Source: Collinsella sp.
Lineage (GTDB): Bacteria; Actinomycetota; Coriobacteriia; Coriobacteriales; Coriobacteriaceae
DNA length: 31,498 bases
Reading direction: 5' to 3'
Assembly (NCBI GenBank): GCA_019414265.1
Contig: DXMJ01000001.1
Location: 1,266 to 32,763 of the forward strand
Both the position numbers and the translations under genes were made by a program. Positions 7,246-15,067 of the stretch are shown here, piece after piece. Under the pieces are notes generated by a model. That model worked only from the letters and a program-made list of their open reading frames with translations. It was not told the origin of the DNA and did not search any database. How positions within the stretch are numbered: the stretch's first letter is position 1; each line of letters opens with the position of its first letter.

Positions 7246-8736
7246 CTAGGCAGTGTAGGCGATGGTCGCGTCGACGGCGTGACGCCAGCCGGCGATCTTT
7301 TTGGCTCGCTCGTCGGCAGGCATGGCAGGCTCCACGATGCCGCGGGCGCCGTAGACGTCAACGACATCGCGCGTGTACATGCCCAGCGCAATGCCGCAGG
7401 CCCAAGCCGCACCCAGACCGCTCATCTCGTCGTTGCTCGCAATGCGGATGGGCGAGCCGACCAGGTCGCTCTCAAACTGCATCAGGTACGCGTCGCGCGT
7501 GGGACCGCCGTCAACACGAAGCTCGGCCAGTGCCGCGCCCGAATCCTCGACCATCGCATCGATCACGTCGAAGATCTGATAGGCGATCGACTCGTCGGCG
7601 GCCTTTACGAACTCCGCACGGCCCGTGGTGCGCGTCATGCCAAAGACGCAGCCCTCGGCATCGCTCGCCCAGTGCGGCGCGCCCAGGCCAGTGAACGCCG
7701 GCACAAAGTAGACGCGGCTCGCCGGATTGGCGGCGTAGCACAGGTCGGTGACTTCCTCGGGATTGTTGATGAGCTCCAGGTCGTCGCGCAGCCACGTCTT
7801 GACGGCGCCGGCGTAGCTCACGTTGCCCTCGAGAACATACTCGGTCACACCGTCCATACGCCACGCAAGCGAGCTCGAAAGCCCGTGCGAGCTGGCGACA
7901 AACTCGTCGCCGACGTTCATCATGACCGAGCTGCCGGTGCCATAGGTCGCCTTGGCCATGCCGCGGCTATGGCAGCCCTGGGCAAACAAGGCGGCATGGC
8001 TGTCGCCGAGCACGCCGTGGATGGGCACGGGCGCCGGCAAAAAGCCGCCCAGGTCCGTTGTACCGAACAGGCCATCGGAATCGGTCACCTGCGGCAGGCA
8101 CGCCGGATTGACACCAAAGGCCTCGCACACCGGCTCGCTCCAGCAGCCACGGCGCAGGTCAAAAAGCTGCGTGCGGCTGGCATTGGACCAGTCGCAGCGG
8201 AACTCCGCGCCGCCCGTGAGCGTCCAGACCACCCAGGCATCGATGGTGCCCAGGCACAGCTCGCCCGCCGCCGCGGCCTCGGCAGCCGCGGGAACGTTCG
8301 CGAGGATCCAGGCCATCTTGCCCGCCGGATAGTAGGGCGAGAGCACCAGACCCGTCGTGTCACGCACCAGCTCGGCCACGCCTTCGCGCGCAGCCAGCTC
8401 GTCGCACAGCTCGCGGGCGCGGGCGCACTGCCACACCACGGCATCGCACAGCGGCTCGCCCGTCGTGCGGCTCCAGGCAACGGTGGTCTCGCGCTGGTTG
8501 GAAATGCCAACGCCGGCGATGTCTGCCGGATCGACCCCGGTCTCCTCCACCACGGTGCGTGCCACAGCCAGCACGTTGGCGGCGATCTCGGCCGGGTCGT
8601 GGCTCACCCAGCCGGCCTCGTTGACAATCTGGCGATGTGAGCGGTCGGCGCGATGGATCAGATGGCCGCCCTCGTCCACCAGCAGCGCCTTAGTACCCTG
8701 TGTGGACTGATCGATTCCGATGATGTATTTGCTCAT
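7246..8736 (-). CDS. FGGY-family carbohydrate kinase, glycerol-kinase-like
   Basis: 496 residues. The N-terminal ATP-binding motif reads IIGIDQSTQGTKALLVD, followed by VGISNQRETTVAW, GTIDAWVVWTLTGG, DWSNASRT, GDSHAALFAQ, KATYGTGSS and the C-terminal VDGGPTRDAYLMQFESD. The RET, SPYYP and GD positions resemble the glycerol contacts of GlpK, so glycerol kinase is the closest named relative. However, the first motif differs from the DQGTTSSR of true GlpK, and no glpF or glpD is near. The gene follows a split transketolase and an isomerase, which points to phosphorylation of a ketose. Start: ATG 8736 with AGGAG five bases upstream. Best read as an FGGY kinase of unproven substrate. Confidence 0.85.
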   Translation of the reverse strand: MSKYIIGIDQSTQGTKALLVDEGGHLIHRADRSHRQIVNEAGWVSHDPAEIAANVLAVARTVVEETGVDPADIAGVGISNQRETTVAWSRTTGEPLCDAVVWQCARARELCDELAAREGVAELVRDTTGLVLSPYYPAGKMAWILANVPAAAEAAAAGELCLGTIDAWVVWTLTGGAEFRCDWSNASRTQLFDLRRGCWSEPVCEAFGVNPACLPQVTDSDGLFGTTDLGGFLPAPVPIHGVLGDSHAALFAQGCHSRGMAKATYGTGSSVMMNVGDEFVASSHGLSSSLAWRMDGVTEYVLEGNVSYAGAVKTWLRDDLELINNPEEVTDLCYAANPASRVYFVPAFTGLGAPHWASDAEGCVFGMTRTTGRAEFVKAADESIAYQIFDVIDAMVEDSGAALAELRVDGGPTRDAYLMQFESDLVGSPIRIASNDEMSGLGAAWACGIALGMYTRDVVDVYGARGIVEPAMPADERAKKIAGWRHAVDATIAYTA

Positions 8737-8848
8737 GTACTCTCCTGTCTCCCCCGTCGATTCAAAACTAAAACCCGACGGACAAGGAGCGAGTGGCCGA
8801 CCGGCTCATGAGAGCGCAGCCGGCCTGCTCAGAATTCAACCTAAAAGG

Positions 8849-8879
8849 ATTGGTGCAAACCTGTCCCCGATGCACCAAT
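8849..8879. repeat. Short palindrome with GGGGACAG core, overlapping a stop codon
   Basis: The 9-bp arms 8849-8857 and 8871-8879 enclose 13 bases that read GGGGACAGGTTTG in part on the minus strand, matching the core of the 5634-5680 element. The outer arm reaches into the TAA stop of the transketolase C-terminal subunit (8881-8879). The kinase start lies 142 bases downstream; that gap also holds two further weak hairpins (GGCCGGCT/AGCCGG and CCGTCG/CGACGG). Confidence 0.65.
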
Positions 8880-9820
8880 TACTCTGCGGGAAGGACCTCG
8901 GCGACCGTCTTGGCGATTCCCTCGCCCGTCAGGCCGTAGTGCGCGAAGACCTCGGGGCTCGTGCCGGTGATGACCGGCGCATCGGGCAGGGAGAGGCACT
9001 TGACCGGACGCGGGCAGTGCTCACCCACGACCTGCGCGACCATGGAACCCAGGCCGCCGAAGGGACTGTGCTCCTCGACGGTCACGACGGCGCGCGTGGC
9101 ACCGGCGGCCTCGATCACGGCCTCGGCATCGAGCGGTTTGACGCAGTACATATCGAGCACCGTCGCCGAGATGCCCTGCTCGGCCAGCAGATCGGCGGCG
9201 TCCACGGCGTGGCGGACCATCTCACCGGTAGCGACGATCGTCACATCGGTGCCGCGGCGCACCCAGGTGGCGCGATCCATCTGGAACGGGCACTCGTCCT
9301 CAGTGTACACGTCCTCCACCGGGTTGCGGCCCACGCGGATGTAGGCCGGCTTGTTGTCGGCGACCAGGGCACGCACGAGCTCGGCGGTCTGGAAGCGATC
9401 GCTCGGCAGATACACGCGCATGTTGGGAATCGCGCTCATGGCGGCGATATCCTGCACGGAGTGATGGCTCATGCCAAGAGCGCCGTAGGACACGCCACCC
9501 GAGATGCCGATGAGCTTGACGTTGGTGTTGGAGTACGAAACGTCGACCTTGCACTGCTCATACGAGCGCGTGGTCACAAAGGACGCCGGCGAGGCGGCCC
9601 AGGCCTTCTTGCCGCACGAGGCCATACCGGCGGCGATACTCACCAGGTCCTGCTCGGCGATGCCGACCTCAATAGACTGCTGGGGATACTGATCGAAGAA
9701 CGGCGTGAGCGATGCGGAGCCGCGGGAGTCGGAGCACAGGACGACGATGTCTTTATCGGTTGCGGCGGCCTCGAGCAGCGCGTCGCAGATAGCCTTGCGG
9801 TTGGCGATCTTGTTAGCCAT
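8879..9820 (-). CDS. Transketolase-type C-terminal subunit (pyrimidine-binding and C domains)
   Basis: 313 residues covering the C-terminal half of a transketolase. It carries the thiamine-activating glutamate E56 in EVGIAEQDLVSIAAGMA and the following SYEQCKVDVSYSNTNVKLIG and GALGMSHHSVQDIA segments. It should form an active enzyme with the N-terminal subunit encoded just upstream, transferring a two-carbon ketol unit between phosphosugars with thiamine diphosphate and Mg2+. Start: ATG 9820 with AAGGAGG upstream; it overlaps the end of the upstream gene by 8 bases, so translation is coupled. Longer in-frame starts upstream lack a ribosome site and run through the partner gene. Confidence 0.93.
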   Translation of the reverse strand: MANKIANRKAICDALLEAAATDKDIVVLCSDSRGSASLTPFFDQYPQQSIEVGIAEQDLVSIAAGMASCGKKAWAASPASFVTTRSYEQCKVDVSYSNTNVKLIGISGGVSYGALGMSHHSVQDIAAMSAIPNMRVYLPSDRFQTAELVRALVADNKPAYIRVGRNPVEDVYTEDECPFQMDRATWVRRGTDVTIVATGEMVRHAVDAADLLAEQGISATVLDMYCVKPLDAEAVIEAAGATRAVVTVEEHSPFGGLGSMVAQVVGEHCPRPVKCLSLPDAPVITGTSPEVFAHYGLTGEGIAKTVAEVLPAE

Positions 9821-10649
9821 TGATAGCCTCCTTATGGGCAGCGAAATCGGCGATGATCTGGGCATATTCCTCATCGTTGGGCAGGTGATGATGCCAGGCG
9901 GCCTTGTCCTCCATAACGGGCGAGCCATAGCCCTTCACCGTGTTGAGGATGATAACCGTGGGCTTACCCTTGGTCTCGGCGGCCAGCGTCAGCGCGGCGT
10001 CGATGGCCTGAATGTCGTTGCCCGGAATGGAGAGCACGTTCCAACCGAAGGCGGCCCAGCGCTCCTCCTGCGAGTCCTGCTTCATGACGTCCTCGGTGCT
10101 GCCGCTGATCTGCAGGCGGTTGCGGTCCACGAGCGCGCACAGGTTATCGAGCTGGTAGTTGCCGCCGCTCATGGCGCCCTCCCAAACCGAGCCCTCGGCA
10201 AGCTCGCCGTCGCCCATGATGGTGTAGACGCGGTAGTCGCGGCCGTCCATCTTGCCGGCAAGCGCCATGCCGACGGCCACGGGCAGACCATGGCCCAGCG
10301 AACCGGAGTTCATCTCGATGCCCTTGAGCTTGTTGTTGGGGTGGCCGATGTAGGGGCTGCCGAACTTGGAGAAACGGGCCTTGACGTCGTCGAGGTCCAG
10401 ATAGCCCTCGTGGCAGAGTACCGCGTAGTAGGCCTCCATGGCATGGCCCTTGGAGAGCACGAAGCGATCGCGGTTGGGATCGTCGACGGTCTCGGGCGAA
10501 ATGTTGAGGTGGTTGGCGTAGAGCGTCATGAGGGCGTCGATCACCGACATGTCGCCGCCGATGTGGCCGCCGGCGCCGGCCATGATGATATCGACGCAAT
10601 CGCGGCGAAGGTCCCAACGCAGGGATTCAAGCTCTTCGATAGTTGCCAT
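9813..10649 (-). CDS. Transketolase-type N-terminal subunit (thiamine diphosphate-binding)
   Basis: 278 residues forming the N-terminal half of transketolase. It shows GGHIGG (28-32), SKGHA (66-70), GSLGHGL (116-122) and the thiamine diphosphate/Mg2+ motif from GDGE (146-149) to DRNRLQ, with N177 as likely metal ligand. Start: ATG 10649 with GAGGAG upstream, two bases after the isomerase stop. Split transketolases occur both as housekeeping enzymes and as dedicated catabolic enzymes, for example in apulose-4-phosphate and sulfofructose pathways. Its place between an isomerase and an FGGY kinase behind a LacI regulator favours a dedicated catabolic role. Confidence 0.93.
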   Translation of the reverse strand: MATIEELESLRWDLRRDCVDIIMAGAGGHIGGDMSVIDALMTLYANHLNISPETVDDPNRDRFVLSKGHAMEAYYAVLCHEGYLDLDDVKARFSKFGSPYIGHPNNKLKGIEMNSGSLGHGLPVAVGMALAGKMDGRDYRVYTIMGDGELAEGSVWEGAMSGGNYQLDNLCALVDRNRLQISGSTEDVMKQDSQEERWAAFGWNVLSIPGNDIQAIDAALTLAAETKGKPTVIILNTVKGYGSPVMEDKAAWHHHLPNDEEYAQIIADFAAHKEAING

Positions 10650-10651
10650 TT

Positions 10652-12052
10652 CTACTCTCCTCGCAGGTAAGCTTTGACGTCTTCTTCGATGGGGTCGTAC
10701 AGGTCGGGGACAATGCCGATGTACTTGCACGCCTCGTAGAGCACCGGCACCACGTTGGCGTGAATGGCGACGCAGTGGTGGATGTAGGGACCCTCAACGA
10801 TCTTGGCCTCGAGGCGCTTGAGGTTTTCGACCTCGACCCACAGGTAGGTGCCCATGCCGGCCGGGCCGTCGATGCCGCGGGCGTTGCCCAGCAGCAGCGA
10901 GTACTCGCCGTTGTCGCCGTCAAAGCGGGCAAGGGTGAGGTCGCCGTGCTTGGCCTCGGCCGTCAGCGCGCCGGGGTGATCGAAGGCCAGCGGGTAGGTG
11001 AGCTTGGGCTTGACGGCCGCGCAGCTGCAGGGCCAGGGGCCGCAGTGCTGCAACAGCTCGCCGTTCTCGTTATCGGGATGGCGCACGGTCCAGTCGGCGA
11101 ACATGCCGCGGTGACGGCCCAGGTCGGCGGCCTCGACCATCAGCGCGGTGATGGCACCATGGATGTCGGTCTCGCATACGATGGGGATACCCATCTCGTT
11201 GAGGATGGCATTGGCGGCGCAGGGCATAATGCCCAACTCGTCCTGCAGAGCGTTCCAGCACTGAATGGCGCCGGCGTTGCAGCCGTACTTCTTTACCAGG
11301 CGCTTCATGGCGATGGCAAGACCGGCGACCGCGGGGACCTTGTCCTCGGGGATGCAGATCTCAAAGCTGTCGGCAATGTGGGCGAGCATAGCTGCCATGG
11401 CTTGCTCGTCTGCCTGGGCGTCGCGCACGGCCTGGACAAGCTCGGTCATGGGGATGGGCGAAAGCTGGATGTTGAACTTCTCGAGCAGCTCGCCCTCGTT
11501 GCACATGGTCGACCAGAAGTCGAACGGGCGGGTGGCCATCTGCAGGATGCGGGTGTGCTTGAAGGTCTTGACCACGTTGCACACGGCCAAGAAGTCCCAA
11601 ACGCCACGCTCGAACTCGGGATCGGTCAGGCGGCAGTTGGTCATGTAGGTGAAGGGAACCTGAAAGCGGCGCAGGACCTTGCCGGTCGCGAACAGACCGC
11701 ACTGGCTGTCGCGCAGACGGGTGCCGTCGGGCTCGGGGCGCTCGTCGCGCGGGCCCCACAGCAGCACGGGCAAGCCGAGCTCGCGGGCAAGGCGGGCGCA
11801 GACATACTCGGTACCAAAGTTGGCGTGGCAGAGCATGATGCCGTCGACGCCCTCGGCGCGGAACTTCTCGACGATAGGCGCGATATGGCTGTCGTCGAAC
11901 AGCAGGCCCTCGTCGTTGATGTCGTCGATATCCACGATCTCGACGCCGATCTCGCGCAGGCGATCAGCCGTAAGGCCGCGATACTTGATCGCGTCCGGCG
12001 CGCTAAAGATACTGCGGCGCGTGGGCACAAAGCCAAGCTTGATCTTATCCAT
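10652..12052 (-). CDS. L-fucose/L-arabinose isomerase-family protein
   Basis: 466 residues of the FucI/AraA fold family, which interconvert aldoses and ketoses using Mn2+. The N-terminal part (KLGFVPTRRSIFS to DGIMLCHANFGTEY) matches the Rossmann-like domain of the family. The C-terminal part shows CETDIHGAITALM, likely metal-ligand region, and HCGPWPCSCA, then AIHANVVPVLYEACKYIGI. It is shorter than classical FucI (about 590 residues) and belongs to a divergent branch, so the substrate cannot be named. It is first in an operon with the transketolase halves and kinase. Start: ATG 12052 with GGGGAGGA upstream. Confidence 0.85.
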   Translation of the reverse strand: MDKIKLGFVPTRRSIFSAPDAIKYRGLTADRLREIGVEIVDIDDINDEGLLFDDSHIAPIVEKFRAEGVDGIMLCHANFGTEYVCARLARELGLPVLLWGPRDERPEPDGTRLRDSQCGLFATGKVLRRFQVPFTYMTNCRLTDPEFERGVWDFLAVCNVVKTFKHTRILQMATRPFDFWSTMCNEGELLEKFNIQLSPIPMTELVQAVRDAQADEQAMAAMLAHIADSFEICIPEDKVPAVAGLAIAMKRLVKKYGCNAGAIQCWNALQDELGIMPCAANAILNEMGIPIVCETDIHGAITALMVEAADLGRHRGMFADWTVRHPDNENGELLQHCGPWPCSCAAVKPKLTYPLAFDHPGALTAEAKHGDLTLARFDGDNGEYSLLLGNARGIDGPAGMGTYLWVEVENLKRLEAKIVEGPYIHHCVAIHANVVPVLYEACKYIGIVPDLYDPIEEDVKAYLRGE

Positions 12053-12074
12053 GTACGTCCTCCCCTAGTCACAT

Positions 12075-12142
12075 GTTCAGTAAACAGACGCATGTTTCGT
12101 TTTGTTCTGTTTACTAAATATTTTACTCTTCTGTTTAGAAGT
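12075..12142. promoter_or_regulatory. Repeated TAAACAGA operator-like sites upstream of the isomerase operon
   Basis: TTCAGTAAACAGA at 12076-12088, the inverted TTCTGTTTACTAAA at 12105-12118 and the palindrome CTTCT-GTTT-AGAAG at 12129-12142 share one motif. They surround AT-rich -10-like sequence (TAAAAT on the minus strand). The same CTAAACAGAA occurs in the lacI promoter at 13403-13412. They are probably binding sites for the adjacent LacI-family regulator. Confidence 0.6.
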
Positions 12143-12217
12143 TTAGCGCGAAATACCCGTAGGCGGTAGAGAAATCAGCCTAAACGGTATGTAAACGAAC
12201 TGAACATACAAGGGAAA

Positions 12218-12245
12218 CAAAAAGAGGACCCCGAAGGATCCTCTT
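12218..12245 (-). terminator. Rho-independent terminator after the LacI-family gene
   Basis: Stem 12222-12231 pairs with 12236-12245 (one A-C mismatch) closed by a TTCG tetraloop on the minus strand, followed by TTTTTG. It separates the regulator from the isomerase operon, which therefore needs its own promoter. Confidence 0.88.
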
Positions 12246-12309
12246 CTGAATGACGCTATGTTTACTGCCCTAGTGTGCTTTGGCACGCCGCAGACGATGC
12301 CGCCTTCGC

Positions 12310-13320
12310 CTAGATTTCGCGCACGCTCTGGCGCTCGACAAAATAGGTCGACACGGCGGTCTTGCAGGTGTAGCTCTTGGGGTTGCGGATGTTGCCCACC
12401 AGGCGGCGCACCGCGATCTCACCCACCTCGTGCTTGGGAACATGCACCGTGGTGAGCGGCGGGTTGGAGAAGGCGCCCAGAGATAGGTCGTCAAAGCCGA
12501 TGATCGAGACATCCTCGGGCACGCGAATGCCGTGCTCGTTGAACGCGCGCATGGCACCCACGGCGAGCACGTCGTTCTCGGCAAAGAAAGCCGTCGGCAG
12601 GTCGTCGTGCGAGGCATTGTCGAGCCACGCGCCCATGTCGCGATAAGCGCCCTCGAGCGTGGTGCCCAGCGTGACGCGCCATGCCGGGTTTGCCTCGAGG
12701 TCCGCATCCTCAAGCGCTTGGCGATAGCCGCGCTCGCGGTCCTTAAAGTTGCGGATACGAAGGTCGCCCGCCAGATAGCCGATTTGCTTGTGACCTTTCT
12801 CGATAAGGTAGTCCACGGCACGCAGCACCGAATCGGTATTGGCAATGACCACGGCATCGAAGTACTGGCGGTCGCTCCAGCCATCGAGCACAATCAGGTG
12901 GGCGGCGGCGTTAGCGAACAGGGCGTAGTCTTCCTCGCCCAGTTCGGTACCCATCAGCACGATGGCGGCGGACGGGTCGGCGATCAGGCCCTCGACCTGC
13001 GGGCGCACGGCGTCCAGGTCGCTAAAGTCGAGCGAGACAAAGCTCGTGCTCATGCCGTGGCGACGCGCCTGGCGCTCCACGCCCTCGATGACTGCGGGAT
13101 GAAAGGTGCTCTCGTCCAGGATGGCGCCTGTCTTGCGCGCGAGCACAAACTGAATGCTCTCGAGCTGCGTCGACTGCTGATAACCGAGCGATTGCGCGCA
13201 CTCCAGGATGACCTTGGCGGTTTCCTCGCTCACGCTGCGCTTGCGGTTGAGCGCGTTGGACACGGTTGCGGGCGAAAAACCGGTGATGCGGCTGATCTCG
13301 CGGACACTTGCTTTGGCCAT
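12310..13320 (-). CDS. LacI-family transcriptional repressor
   Basis: 336 residues. The N-terminal helix-turn-helix reads VREISRITGFSPATVSNALN (about 6-25), the standard LacI/PurR form. The rest is a periplasmic-binding-protein-like effector domain (for example LIADPSAAIVLMGTELGE, HGIRVPEDVSIIGFDDLSLG and the C-terminal PLTTVHVPKHEVGEIAVRRL). Start: ATG 13320 with AGGGGG upstream; a longer in-frame version to 13401 lacks a ribosome site and has no LacI-like sequence. It lies just upstream of the isomerase operon and both promoters carry the same TAAACAGA motif, so it most likely represses that operon and itself until a sugar or sugar phosphate binds. Confidence 0.92.
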   Translation of the reverse strand: MAKASVREISRITGFSPATVSNALNRKRSVSEETAKVILECAQSLGYQQSTQLESIQFVLARKTGAILDESTFHPAVIEGVERQARRHGMSTSFVSLDFSDLDAVRPQVEGLIADPSAAIVLMGTELGEEDYALFANAAAHLIVLDGWSDRQYFDAVVIANTDSVLRAVDYLIEKGHKQIGYLAGDLRIRNFKDRERGYRQALEDADLEANPAWRVTLGTTLEGAYRDMGAWLDNASHDDLPTAFFAENDVLAVGAMRAFNEHGIRVPEDVSIIGFDDLSLGAFSNPPLTTVHVPKHEVGEIAVRRLVGNIRNPKSYTCKTAVSTYFVERQSVREI

Positions 13321-13402
13321 TGTTCCCCCTAGTAACGGTCGCGGTCGAGCATCGTGGCCTGACCGCCCCGTGACTCGACAACTAAACGACCGCAAATTCA
13401 AT

Positions 13403-13449
13403 CTAAACAGAATAGTAAATGTTTAATAGCTAGTTTAGCCTGTTGTCAA
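13403..13449 (-). promoter_or_regulatory. Promoter and operator of the LacI-family gene
   Basis: Minus strand TTGACA (13449-13444), 15 bases, then TATTAA (13428-13423). CTAAAC (13438-13433) lies between them and CTGTTTAG (13410-13403) just downstream; both match the operator motif of the isomerase operon, suggesting autorepression. The 15-base spacing is short, so the exact -10 is uncertain. Confidence 0.5.
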
Positions 13450-13502
13450 GCGAAGCGGCGCGACTATTCCCCCAACGGGCGTATTTGTCCATCTTAACGT
13501 TA

Positions 13503-14921
13503 TTACGCAAGGTCTTCGCCATTGCTTGCTATTACGCGTCGGTACCATTCGAAGCTTTTCTTTTTACGTCTCTCAAACGAGCCCGCACCGCTATCGTCTC
13601 GATCGACATAGATAAACCCGTAGCGCTTACGCATCTGTCCTGTGGCGACCGAAACCAAATCGATCGGGCCCCAACAGGTATATCCCATGAGTTCCACCCC
13701 GTCGAGCTCGACGGTCTCCCTCATCGCCTCGATGTGGGCCCGCAGGTATTCAACTCGATAGTCGTCTTCTATTTCACCCGAATCTTCCGGCACATCAGGA
13801 GCACCCAAACCGTTTTCGACGATGAACAGCGGCTTTTGATAGCGATCCCAGATTTCATTCATGGTGACGCGCAGCCCTTTGGGGTCGATAAACCTCCCCC
13901 AAGGCTCCTGTTTTAGATACGGATTAGGCGCCGAGCGAAGAAGGTTCGAATCGAACTGACCTTCCGCATGCGCTTTTGCGACGCGCGTCGAGTAATACGA
14001 AAACGAGACGAAATCGACCAGGTTTGCAGCCAGTACTTCGCGGTCATCATCCCGATAGGGCACCTCAAAACCATGGCGGGCGTATTCCTTGAGAACATAG
14101 CTCGGGTACGCACCGCGCACCTGGACGTCGGTAAACATGTAATGGCTGCGATTCTCAGCCTGCGCAGCCAGCACATCGTCCGGATCACATGTAGCCGGAT
14201 AGAAGACACCTGCGTTGAGCATGCAACCGATCTTCGCCCCAGGGCACAGTTCATGACACGCCCCGACCGCACGGGCGCTCGCAACCAATACATGGTGCAC
14301 GGCCGTGTGAACCGTTGCATAGCGATTCTCCCCTTGCTCGAAGATGATCCCCGCCGCCATAAAGCACGCCTGCGTCATGATGTTGATCTCGTTAAAGGTC
14401 AGCCAATAATTGACCAATCCCCGATAGCGCTCGAACACGGTACGCGAATATCGCTCGAACAGGTCGACCAACCTGCGATCGCGCCATCCGCCATACGCAT
14501 CGACGAGATGCATGGGGACATCATAGTGGTTGAGCGTCACCAAAGGCTCAATGTCATGCGCGCGACACGTCCTAAAAACATCCTCGTAAAAGGCAAGGCC
14601 TTCTTCATTGGGCTCGGCTTCGTCTCCTTTGGGAAAAATGCGGCTCCAGGCGATTGATAAGCGCAGGCATTTAAAACCCATCTGGGCAAACAGTTCAATA
14701 TCCTGCTTGTACCTATGGTAAAAATCAATGCCCTTGCGAGCGGGATAGAAGCTGTCGGGTGCCAACGCACGCGGATCAAGGTCTCCCCGCATGACGTCCA
14801 TGCGTTGATCGCCAAACGGCAGCATGTCGGAATTGGCTAAACCGCGACCGCCTTCGTTCCATCCTCCCTCGCACTGGTTTGCAGCCAGAGCCCCGCCCCA
14901 TAAAAAATCTTCTCTAAACAT
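13503..14921 (-). CDS. 6-phospho-beta-glucosidase, GH1, PTS-linked
   Basis: 472-residue GH1 enzyme, the last gene of a bgl-type operon. The N-terminus FREDFLWGGALAANQCEGG is typical. Acid/base is E178 in TFNEIN, nucleophile E369 in IVENGLG, and the phosphate loop reads SVATGQMRKRYGFIYVD. It should cleave the phosphorylated beta-glucoside delivered by the EIIBC encoded upstream into glucose-6-phosphate and aglycone or glucose. Start: ATG 14921 with AAAGGA upstream; the in-frame extension to 15050 runs through repeat sequence and has no ribosome site. It is a clear paralogue of the enzyme at 4058-5488. Confidence 0.95.
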   Translation of the reverse strand: MFREDFLWGGALAANQCEGGWNEGGRGLANSDMLPFGDQRMDVMRGDLDPRALAPDSFYPARKGIDFYHRYKQDIELFAQMGFKCLRLSIAWSRIFPKGDEAEPNEEGLAFYEDVFRTCRAHDIEPLVTLNHYDVPMHLVDAYGGWRDRRLVDLFERYSRTVFERYRGLVNYWLTFNEINIMTQACFMAAGIIFEQGENRYATVHTAVHHVLVASARAVGACHELCPGAKIGCMLNAGVFYPATCDPDDVLAAQAENRSHYMFTDVQVRGAYPSYVLKEYARHGFEVPYRDDDREVLAANLVDFVSFSYYSTRVAKAHAEGQFDSNLLRSAPNPYLKQEPWGRFIDPKGLRVTMNEIWDRYQKPLFIVENGLGAPDVPEDSGEIEDDYRVEYLRAHIEAMRETVELDGVELMGYTCWGPIDLVSVATGQMRKRYGFIYVDRDDSGAGSFERRKKKSFEWYRRVIASNGEDLA

Positions 14922-14985
14922 TATGGTGTCGTCCTTTCTATCAAATTCCCGGCCCACACTGTCGAACGCAACGGACTCGGCAAGT

Positions 14986-15039
14986 GCCGCGCAACAGCAC
15001 AGTACCGTTGCGCGGCCAAGGGGTCGGACCGCGCAACGG
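14986..15039. repeat. Three copies of a GTTGCGCGG motif between EIIBC and GH1 genes
   Basis: GCCGCGCAAC (14986-14995) is inverted at 15007-15016, and a third copy, CCGCGCAACGG, lies at about 15029-15039. The middle copy can pair with either outer copy, giving alternative hairpins in the transcript. The position between two operon genes suggests an RNA stability or attenuation element, but this is inference. Confidence 0.5.
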
Positions 15040-15067
15040 CTGGGGAGCATATTTGTGTAGTAGCCTC

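Noticed and set aside
7246..8736. Assignment of the symbol glpK
   Set aside because: Similarity to glycerol kinase is real, but the first ATP motif differs and the operon context points to a ketose; the symbol was withheld.
8720..9823. Other plus-strand open frames across the transketolase genes
   Set aside because: Antisense to well-supported subunits with thiamine diphosphate motifs; no homology-like motifs in the shadow translation.
10643..12169. Plus-strand open frame of 508 codons opposite the isomerase
   Set aside because: Shadow of a well-supported minus-strand gene with ribosome site and family motifs.
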